From Promethearchaeota archaeon (GTDB taxonomy: Archaea; Asgardarchaeota; Lokiarchaeia; Sigynarchaeales; SOKP01): a stretch of DNA of 5,771 bases. The number at the start of each line of letters is the position of its first letter. Position 1 is the stretch's first letter. The position numbers were made by a program, and so were the translations under genes. Location: the NCBI GenBank assembly GCA_030620005.1, contig JAUXAJ010000305.1, forward strand, positions 1 through 5,771. Direction: 5' to 3'. This document shows, piece by piece, positions 1 through 4,587 of the stretch. Under the pieces are notes generated by a model. It ran no database searches and was not told the origin of the DNA. It saw only the letters and a list, made by a program, of their open reading frames with translations.

Positions 1-1
1 T

Positions 2-136
2 GGGACGACGGGAAGTCACGACTTTGGAGATAATGTAAGACCTAAAGAGATTCTCGCGAATATCTTTCGGCAGTTGTCGATGAATGAGGAAACGATCTCC
101 GAGAGGAAGGAATCTCCTTCCTTTAGGAAGGAGTAG
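2..136 (+). CDS. tnpB: TnpB C-terminal tail, IS200/IS605-family transposon nuclease (5' partial)
   Basis: Only the last 44 codons are present, entering from the left edge in frame 2 and ending at TAG (134-136). The tail carries two signatures of TnpB C-termini: a GDNVRP block (residues 9-14 of the visible part) and a Q-L-S-M-N-E-E ... ESPSFR ending. In known TnpB proteins this tail follows the RuvC-III/zinc-finger region, so the catalytic residues and the zinc-binding cysteines would lie to the left of the window and cannot be checked. TnpB is an RNA-guided endonuclease that helps IS200/IS605 elements persist. Its guide RNA usually overlaps the end of the gene, and a strong hairpin here does overlap the last codons. 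The gene converges on the LRR gene, with 58 bp between stop codons. Whether the full gene is intact is unknown. The family call is fairly secure from the tail motifs plus the hairpin end. Confidence 0.75.
   Translation, partial: GTTGSHDFGDNVRPKEILANIFRQLSMNEETISERKESPSFRKE
114..133 (+). repeat. Perfect 8-bp inverted repeat at transposon right end
   Basis: CTCCTTCC and GGAAGGAG are exact reverse complements separated by TTTA. The structure sits inside the last codons of tnpB and just before the putative right-end sequence TTCAAC. In IS200/IS605 elements, subterminal hairpins of this kind are recognised by the TnpA transposase as single-stranded DNA and also form the 3' stem of the guide RNA scaffold. 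Confidence 0.6.
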
Positions 137-155
137 TTCAACTAAGGTATTTTGC

Positions 156-174
156 TTTTTTTAAACTAAAAAAA
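156..174. terminator. Bidirectional A/T hairpin terminator between convergent tnpB and LRR genes
   Basis: TTTTTTTA (156-163) and TAAAAAAA (167-174) are exact reverse complements around the loop AAC. Each strand therefore offers a seven-T run just past a stop codon: past tnpB (stop 134-136) on the + strand and past the LRR gene (stop 195-197) on the - strand. Archaeal termination depends mainly on T-runs rather than GC-rich stems, so one site could serve both genes. Confidence 0.45.
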
Positions 175-194
175 CATTCAAAAATCTTCTATTC

Positions 195-1232
195 TCATTC
201 TCCATAAACGAACAAAATTTCGTCAATTACTCCCAATCCTTCCTTTTCAACCTTTAAATTAAGTTCTTGAAAATATTTTAAAAGATTTTCTAACGCCTTA
301 TCGTCAAAATTTTTACGGGCAATCGTGCCAATAGAAAACGGTTTATTCAAGTTTTCAAGACCTGTAATCGAGTTTATAGGGTTATTATCGATACTAATTC
401 GATTTAAATTGGGTAAATTTGAAAAGTTCTCGAATTTCGTTATTTCATTATTTTTTAGCTTGATGATCTCAACATGGGATAGATTTTTGACAGCGGCGAT
501 ATGGCCGATCTTATTATTATTTAGATAAATTTCCGTAAGATTTGGAATGTCTTGAGTAATATTCAAGTTTTTTATCATGTTATCGCTTAGATCAATAAAA
601 CTCAAATTCTCTAATGTTAATAGATCTTTAAACTCGTTTAAATCTTGTATTTTATTCTTATTCAAATACAGTCGTCTAAGATTACTAAGGTTGCTTAGTC
701 TTGATAATTTCTCAATTTGATTGCTTGTTAAAGTTAATATCTCAAGGTTATTTTGATTTTTTAATCCTTCAATATCATGGATAATGTTGTTTGCAAGGCT
801 TAGTTTTTTCAATTCTGAGAGACCATCAAGTCCGTCAATTTTAGAAATTTGGTTGTCGTTCAATTTCAAAATTAAAAGATCGTATAACTTGTAAAGGTCA
901 GGAATTACTTTTAAATTACATTTAACTAAGGAAAGATCCTTTAATTTCCTATGCTCGTTAATGAATCCCTTGTCAAGTAAATTACCGTTATAAATTGATA
1001 AAACCTCTAGATTTGGAAAGTAGAACCTCTCGATATTCTCGTTATTAGCTCTAAAACCTAACGATTTTATGTGACCATCAATATCAAAATCAAAAAGACT
1101 TATCTCAACTTTTTTTTTCAATAAATTGATTAGTTGTATCTTATCTTCGTTGTCAATTTGGTTACTATCAGTTATATTGAAAAATTTTAACTTCTTCATT
1201 AAAAATGTTTCTTGGTTTTCCAAATCGTTCAT
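195..1232 (-). CDS. SDS22-like leucine-rich repeat protein
   Basis: This 345-residue protein is dominated by leucine-rich repeats of mostly 22 residues with the pattern NLxxLxLxxNxIxxIxxLxx. Repeat starts can be read at about residues 74, 96, 118, 140, 162, 184, 209 (after a 25-residue repeat), 231, 253 and 275, so there are about ten. Residues 1-72 form a non-repeat cap containing two short beta-like stretches (EISLFDFDI and HIKSLGFRA). Residues 297-345 form a helical/beta C-cap ending in FVYGE. No signal peptide or membrane segment is visible, so it is probably cytosolic. The 22-residue period is that of the SDS22-like class, a solenoid that binds other proteins. The partner and specific role cannot be read from sequence. 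The gene starts at ATG (1230-1232) and diverges from the Roadblock gene. A TTTAAATA box lies about 45 bp upstream on this strand, and there is no clear Shine-Dalgarno site. The LRR call is certain; the function is open. Confidence 0.93.
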   Translation of the reverse strand: MNDLENQETFLMKKLKFFNITDSNQIDNEDKIQLINLLKKKVEISLFDFDIDGHIKSLGFRANNENIERFYFPNLEVLSIYNGNLLDKGFINEHRKLKDLSLVKCNLKVIPDLYKLYDLLILKLNDNQISKIDGLDGLSELKKLSLANNIIHDIEGLKNQNNLEILTLTSNQIEKLSRLSNLSNLRRLYLNKNKIQDLNEFKDLLTLENLSFIDLSDNMIKNLNITQDIPNLTEIYLNNNKIGHIAAVKNLSHVEIIKLKNNEITKFENFSNLPNLNRISIDNNPINSITGLENLNKPFSIGTIARKNFDDKALENLLKYFQELNLKVEKEGLGVIDEILFVYGE

Positions 1233-1273
1233 TTTTTTTCCAACATTTTTTTATTAATTAAGTAATTGAAAGT

Positions 1274-1281
1274 TATTTAAA
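1274..1281 (-). promoter_or_regulatory. Putative TATA box for the LRR gene
   Basis: On the - strand this reads TTTAAATA, a full match to the archaeal TATA consensus. With usual spacing, transcription would start near 1252, giving a leader of about 20 nt before the ATG at 1232. The whole spacer is AT-rich, so chance matches are expected. Confidence 0.4.
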
Positions 1282-1319
1282 TTTAAGTCAATTTATTTTT
1301 TAACCTTACATTTAAATTT
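1275..1319. repeat. Direct repeat of ATTTAAATTT in the divergent promoter region
   Basis: The 10-mer ATTTAAATTT occurs at 1275-1284 and 1310-1319, offset by 35 bp, between the two divergent genes. Each copy contains the palindrome ATTTAAAT. The copies could be TATA elements for the two directions or binding sites for a shared regulator. In such AT-rich DNA chance recurrence is also likely. Confidence 0.3.
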
Positions 1320-1333
1320 GATAAAAAGATACA

Positions 1334-1343
1334 TTTATTTAAG
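1334..1343 (+). promoter_or_regulatory. Putative TATA box for the Roadblock gene
   Basis: TTTATTTAAG is preceded by a purine-rich stretch (AAAAAGATA, 1323-1331) that could act as a BRE. Usual archaeal spacing would start transcription near 1363, giving an almost leaderless mRNA for an ATG at 1369. An alternative TATA is TTTAAATT at 1311-1318, which would give a leader of about 30 nt. Confidence 0.35.
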
Positions 1344-1368
1344 AATACATTAAAAAAGACGTGTGAAG

Positions 1369-1719
1369 ATGAGTAAAGAAGTAATAGAACAAAAATTAGC
1401 AGAATTGATGGATCTCGTTCCTGAATGTGAAGGGTTAATTGCTGCTGATTTGGATGGAAAAGTGTTAATCGGCCAAACAATTACAGAAATGGACCATTCT
1501 AAAATTGCGAAGGCTTGCGCTGCTATATTTAAAGAAGGTAATAATTTAAGTGGTAGTACTAACAAAGGATCGTTAAAAAATACTACTTTAGAACTAGAAA
1601 ATGGATTTGCTGTCGTAGTAGGGTCGAGTAAGTCAATATTCATAGCTCTTGCAGGAGTTGATGGGAAAGCTTCTTTGGCACTTCTTAAACGGCATTTAAT
1701 TTCGATTTCTAATTTATAA
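1369..1719 (+). CDS. Roadblock/LC7-domain protein (MglB-like)
   Basis: The whole 116-residue protein is one Roadblock/LC7 domain, the usual single-domain length. An N-terminal helix (about residues 2-15) leads into P18-x-x-x-G22 and a strand-turn-strand of the form GLIAADLDGKVLIGQ. A central helix (HSKIAKACAAIFKEG) follows, then three beta strands (TTLELENGFAVVVGS, SIFIALAGVDGKAS) and a C-terminal helix ending LLKRHLISISNL. Family members dimerise and often bind small Ras-like GTPases, as MglB binds MglA in bacteria and as Ragulator and dynein light chains do in eukaryotes. Asgard archaea carry many such proteins. No GTPase gene is in the window, so the partner is unknown. An in-frame GTG at 1363 would add two residues. 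ATG at 1369 is preferred because it gives the usual MSKE-type start. It is preceded by GTGTGAAG, a weak Shine-Dalgarno at best. The stop is TAA. Confidence 0.92.
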   Translation: MSKEVIEQKLAELMDLVPECEGLIAADLDGKVLIGQTITEMDHSKIAKACAAIFKEGNNLSGSTNKGSLKNTTLELENGFAVVVGSSKSIFIALAGVDGKASLALLKRHLISISNL

Positions 1720-1740
1720 TTTTATTTATTCTTTTTTTGA
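1720..1740 (+). terminator. T-rich putative terminator of the Roadblock gene
   Basis: Just after the TAA stop the + strand is T-rich and includes seven consecutive T residues (1732-1738), a plausible archaeal intrinsic terminator. The rest of the 78-bp convergent spacer holds a weak hairpin (TTCCTT 1771-1776 with AAGGAA 1784-1789), which lies just past the stop of the opposing gene. Confidence 0.4.
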
Positions 1741-1797
1741 TTTTAATATCCATGATTTAAAATTAGTCATTTCCTTTATTCTTAAGGAATCTTAATT

Positions 1798-4479
1798 TTA
1801 ACTGCTTTCTTCATGATGCTCCTTGATTTTTTGAATTAGTTGAAATTTTTTTGCTGAAGAATGAATTATAATGTTCTTTTCCTTACAATACACTCTCAAT
1901 TCTTTAACGGTCATTTTCTTAAATTCTTCAATGTTAAAAGCTTCTTCTCTTTTAACATCTTTCTTAGCCTTTCCTTTTTTACCAGCGGTTCTTGATTTTT
2001 TTCTCGTGTCTACTTTCTTTTCTTCGTCAAGTTCTTTTTCTTCTAACAGCGCGTCTAAGTCCGTTGTTTTTTTCGCTTTTACTTCCTTAGGTTTTTTCTT
2101 TTCCACCTTTCTTGGCTTTATTTTTACTTTTTCTTCAGATAATTTCCTTTTTTCATCTAAAAGACCCTTTTCGTATAGTAAGGCGTCGAAATCCGTTGTA
2201 GTTTTCTTTTCAGCTTTCTTAATTTTTTCTTTTTTCCTTTTTACTTCTTTTAGTTCTATTCTTTTCTCTTTAACTTCCTTAGGTCTTGTTTCGGGCGTTT
2301 CCTTTAGTAATTTCTTTTTCTTTTTCACGAAATCTTTTTCTTTTAATAGTGCGTCCAAGTCAGTGGTTTTTTTCGCTTTTACTTCTTTAGGCTTTTTCTT
2401 ATCCGCTTTTTTCAGTCTTTCTTTTTCTTTTTTCGCTTCTACTACTTTTTTTTCCTTTTCTTCAAGAGCAAATGCTTTTAAAATTGATTCGATTGTCAAA
2501 TTGACTGCTTTGATCTTAGTAGCCAAGCCCTTGTTTAAATCCTTTAATCTGGCATTTAAAGCTTTTTCTTTCTTTTTGTTTACGGTTTCAAGTTCTTTTT
2601 CCATGCTTCTTACTGAGTTATTCAAATTTTTCTTACTTGTAATCCAATTACTTGTTTTTTCAATAGCTTTTTCGTAGTTTTGTTGCTTAACGCTTAATTT
2701 TGATTCTATACCCTCAACTTGAGAATCGTATTTTTCATTAATTTCTTTCTTAGCGATAGATTCCGCTTCTAAAAATTCATTTTCAATCTTTTTGAGCTCT
2801 TCTTCTTTATCAGCAACATCTATTCCAATTTCTTTTATTTTCAATTTCTTTTCTTTCGAAATCTCTTTTAATCTTGAGTTTAAAGCTTTTGATTTTGTTT
2901 TAATTAAAGCATCGAGCTCTTTTTTCAGATTCTTTACAGTATTGGTTAATTCCTTCTTGCTTGAAGTCCAACTACCGGTTTTTTCAATTGCTTCTTTTAA
3001 TTTCTTTTTTTCAACGCCTAATTTCAATTCAATACCGTCTAGTTTAGAAGAAAATTCTTCTTCAACTTCCTTTCTTGCATGTGATTCCTTTTCAGCGTAG
3101 TCTTCTTTTATTTTTGCGATTTCTCCTTCTTTAGCTAAAATCTGACTTCTGACTTCTTCCGGTAAATCCTTTATCCACTCACGTTCTTCTTCTAGCTTTC
3201 TTGACGGTTCTAATTCCTTTTCTACCACACGTGGTTCTAATTCAGATACTTTCACGTATTTTCCCGCAATTACTCTTGCCTTAGTTGGTTCCCTGAGTGG
3301 CATTTCAATTTTCTTTATTGTTTTCTTAGCAAAATTAAAAGACAAAACCCAAATTAAAGCTATTATTGCTAGAATGAAAACGATGAAATACTCAATGAAA
3401 AATTCAGTTATGAGAAGATCTAAGATCATCATCGATAATTCTGATTTTACAGTAAATATTTCAGTTGAAATAACATTTTGGAAAGAGATTGAAACAGTAA
3501 TGTTAAATATATCAAATTCAACATTTGGGACTTCAATTTCAATTATAATTTTGGTACTCGCGCCAGGAGTAAGATGATTTAATAGTAAATAATTAATCTC
3601 TCTTATTGAATAATTTAGATTGCCGTCTATCATAAAACCTATATTAGTAATCTTTAGCGTTGAGTTTCCCATGTTTATTAATGTGAGTGATAAGGTAGAA
3701 TTACAGTTTCTATAAATAATTGGGTTTTCTTCTAAATGAAAAAACAAGGAAACTTGATTTGCTAGAAAGACAGTGGGTACTAAAACTTCTTCCTGACTAC
3801 TGGAAACAGAACCGTTTCCGAGCCACGATAGCCTTAACGTTAAATTATCTACAAATCTAATGGTTTTAGTATTGATTTCAAACAGGGTAGACCCCGTACT
3901 ATCCGTATCATGAGAAGATATTTCAACCCACGAATTGTCTATATCACCTCTATATTGGCAGGTAACTTTTACGTTTGGTAATGGTTTTCCAAATTCCGTG
4001 GTTAATACGGAAGAAAAATCGAAAGTTTTACCTATTATCGGATTCTCTGGATTGACTTCGATGTTTGTAAACCGACTATCTACTTTTAATTCTTTCGTGT
4101 AATTAATTAGATTATAACTACTTACATAATATCTATCAAAAATATTTAATATGAAAATGGATTTCCCTGGAAAATAAATACATTCATCTCTATTAAAAAG
4201 TTTTGTTATAGTTCCACTGGTTGAATCATCAATGATTTTTAATGAAATAATGTGGCCTTCAAACACATCGTCTTTTTCATTAATTAATAACGAATAATTA
4301 TTACTGTGATAAGTCCCTGAGGCAATGTTCTCGATATACACGGTAACAACTGTTTTTGCACCGGCCATTCTAATTGGAGCGTTTAACCCGTACCATATTT
4401 TTTCTACAGAATCGTATTGAGGTATTGTCAAATTTATAGAAAATTCATTCGTATCGCTTGGATCACCAAGATATTTCAA
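1798..4479 (-). CDS. Membrane-anchored coiled-coil protein with SAP/HeH-like tail (3' part of a split giant surface protein gene)
   Basis: This open frame of 893 codons starts formally at TTG (4477-4479), with no in-frame ATG before residue 38 and no signal peptide. It is better read as the continuation of the frame to its right across one TAA. Residues 1-350 are extracellular beta domains: an Ig-like domain at about 137-238 (GKPLPNVKV ... TDSTGST ... LSWLGNGS) and a CARDB/NEW3-like domain at about 243-345 (LINMGNSTL ... LTPGAST). They hold nine N-glycosylation sequons. A single transmembrane helix (about 361-383) is followed by AKKTIKK, which places the rest inside the cell. The cytosolic part has two tandem 108-residue coiled-coil units (446-553 and 554-661), then a Lys/Glu-rich region with three KKTTDLDALL-type motifs (703, 759, 803), then a helix-extension-helix domain (850-888: TVKELRVYCKEKN ... 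KKFQLIQKI) resembling SAP, Rho_N and HeH modules. That domain suggests nucleic-acid binding, but this is inferred. No specific family name is recognised. The coding strand is strongly purine-rich because of Lys/Glu codons. Confidence 0.85.
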   Translation of the reverse strand: MKYLGDPSDTNEFSINLTIPQYDSVEKIWYGLNAPIRMAGAKTVVTVYIENIASGTYHSNNYSLLINEKDDVFEGHIISLKIIDDSTSGTITKLFNRDECIYFPGKSIFILNIFDRYYVSSYNLINYTKELKVDSRFTNIEVNPENPIIGKTFDFSSVLTTEFGKPLPNVKVTCQYRGDIDNSWVEISSHDTDSTGSTLFEINTKTIRFVDNLTLRLSWLGNGSVSSSQEEVLVPTVFLANQVSLFFHLEENPIIYRNCNSTLSLTLINMGNSTLKITNIGFMIDGNLNYSIREINYLLLNHLTPGASTKIIIEIEVPNVEFDIFNITVSISFQNVISTEIFTVKSELSMMILDLLITEFFIEYFIVFILAIIALIWVLSFNFAKKTIKKIEMPLREPTKARVIAGKYVKVSELEPRVVEKELEPSRKLEEEREWIKDLPEEVRSQILAKEGEIAKIKEDYAEKESHARKEVEEEFSSKLDGIELKLGVEKKKLKEAIEKTGSWTSSKKELTNTVKNLKKELDALIKTKSKALNSRLKEISKEKKLKIKEIGIDVADKEEELKKIENEFLEAESIAKKEINEKYDSQVEGIESKLSVKQQNYEKAIEKTSNWITSKKNLNNSVRSMEKELETVNKKKEKALNARLKDLNKGLATKIKAVNLTIESILKAFALEEKEKKVVEAKKEKERLKKADKKKPKEVKAKKTTDLDALLKEKDFVKKKKKLLKETPETRPKEVKEKRIELKEVKRKKEKIKKAEKKTTTDFDALLYEKGLLDEKRKLSEEKVKIKPRKVEKKKPKEVKAKKTTDLDALLEEKELDEEKKVDTRKKSRTAGKKGKAKKDVKREEAFNIEEFKKMTVKELRVYCKEKNIIIHSSAKKFQLIQKIKEHHEESS
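1816..1932 (-). other. C-terminal SAP/Rho_N/HeH-like domain
   Basis: Residues 850-888 of the downstream frame read as two helices joined by an extended turn. The first is EEFKKMTVKELRVYCKEKN, then IIIHSSAKK, then FQLIQKIKEHH. The pattern TVxELRxxCKExxI...KKxxLIxxI is shared by SAP, Rho N-terminal and HeH/LEM-type modules, many of which bind DNA or RNA or connect to chromatin. Separating these relatives needs profile or structure comparison. Confidence 0.6.
2041..2100 (-). repeat. KKTTDLDALL motif repeat, copy 3
   Basis: Together with 2341-2400 this is a direct repeat exactly 300 bp apart. By my count 52 of 60 bases match. Both copies encode the same 19 residues (KKKPKEVKAKKTTDLDALL, residues 794-812 here). 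Seven of the eight base differences are silent third-position changes; the eighth changes the next residue (E versus K). Confidence 0.8.
2341..2400 (-). repeat. KKTTDLDALL motif repeat, copy 1
   Basis: This is the partner of 2041-2100 and encodes residues 694-712. A more diverged middle copy, KTTTDFDALL, is encoded at about 2176-2205 (residues 759-768). Each copy sits between Lys-rich linkers, so the motif resembles a short linear binding motif presented three times along a flexible tail. Confidence 0.8.
2497..3144 (-). repeat. Tandem duplication of a 108-residue coiled-coil unit
   Basis: Residues 446-553 (nt 2821-3144) and 554-661 (nt 2497-2820) align without gaps. Matching landmarks include KEGEIAKI/KEEELKKI, the GIExKLxV stretch, AIEKTxxW, TSKK/SSKK with xLxNxV after it, and KALNxRLK in both copies. 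The DNA has diverged more than the protein, so the duplication is old. The unit is Lys/Glu-rich and heptad-like, suggesting a long cytosolic coiled coil. The conserved EKTGSW/EKTSNW spot may be a hinge or helix break. Confidence 0.85.
3331..3399 (-). other. Single transmembrane helix
   Basis: Residues about 361-383 (FIEYFIVFILAIIALIWVLS and the next few) form one long hydrophobic stretch, followed at once by AKKTIKKIE. By the positive-inside rule this puts the C-terminal coiled coil in the cytosol and the beta domains outside, a type I topology. The sequon distribution agrees. Confidence 0.9.
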
Positions 4480-4587
4480 TTCAACGGGATTCGTTGTTTG
4501 TTCAGCAATTATCCATTCTTCGTTAGCATAGGATACGATTTGAACTTTTATTTTTACATTGAAATCAATAAACTGATGAATGTTTTA
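4480..4587 (-). pseudogene. In-frame TAA and protein-like linker joining the two halves of the surface protein gene
   Basis: The stop at 4585-4587 (TAA on the - strand) and the frame downstream are in the same phase. The 35 sense codons between the stop and the formal TTG start read NIHQFIDFNVKIKVQI and onward to TTNPVE, then run straight into LKYLGDP. This is ordinary beta-sandwich-like sequence with no ATG start. Read across the stop, the region forms one plausible Ig-like domain (NPEEIVNVKVSI, stop, then IDFNVKIKVQI ... FSINLTIP). The simplest reading is one gene interrupted by a nonsense change or a base-call error. Readthrough is possible but has no direct support. TAA is used as a normal stop by two other genes here. 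Confidence 0.7.

Larger units (their letters stand above)
1..142 (+). ncRNA. Probable 3' part of TnpB guide RNA (omegaRNA/reRNA) and transposon right end
   Basis: The segment overlapping the tnpB tail can fold strongly. A perfect 8-bp hairpin with CTCCTTCC (114-121), loop TTTA and GGAAGGAG (126-133) lies directly before TAGTTCAAC (134-142). Such a hairpin followed by a TTCAA/TTCAC-type end is the usual form of an IS200/IS605 right end and of the omegaRNA scaffold. If the scaffold ends at TTCAAC, the guide begins at 143 in flanking genomic DNA. A competing hairpin pairs 102-111 with 115-124, so the two stems exclude each other. The 5' end of the RNA and the exact element boundary are inferred from family behaviour. 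Confidence 0.45.

Noticed and set aside
1350..1643. 97-codon open frame on the - strand
   Set aside because: It lies opposite the Roadblock domain, which has strong family features on the + strand. No independent evidence of coding.
1771..1789. Hairpin as a terminator for the - strand gene
   Set aside because: The stem is only 6 bp and no convincing T-run follows on the - strand, so I do not list it as a separate feature.
1871..2677. 268-codon open frame on the + strand
   Set aside because: It is antisense to the Lys/Glu-rich coiled-coil tail. Its Ser/Phe-rich, low-complexity translation is the expected shadow of AAA/GAA codons, and the - strand frame has clear domains and conserved repeats.
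2792..3100. 102-codon open frame on the + strand
   Set aside because: It is the same antisense shadow effect opposite the duplicated coiled-coil units, with Ser/Phe-rich composition.
4477..4479. TTG as a true start of an independent gene
   Set aside because: The codon reads as Leu within continuous beta-domain sequence, there is no signal peptide after it although the product has extracellular domains, and no ribosome binding site is evident.
4585..4587. Pyrrolysine or selenocysteine insertion at the in-frame stop
   Set aside because: The codon is TAA. Pyl uses UAG and Sec uses UGA, and no SECIS-like hairpin was noticed next to it.
4585..4587. TAA reassigned to an amino acid in this organism
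   Set aside because: TAA ends the Roadblock gene (1717-1719) and the coiled-coil gene (1798-1800) at sensible protein ends, so general reassignment is not supported.
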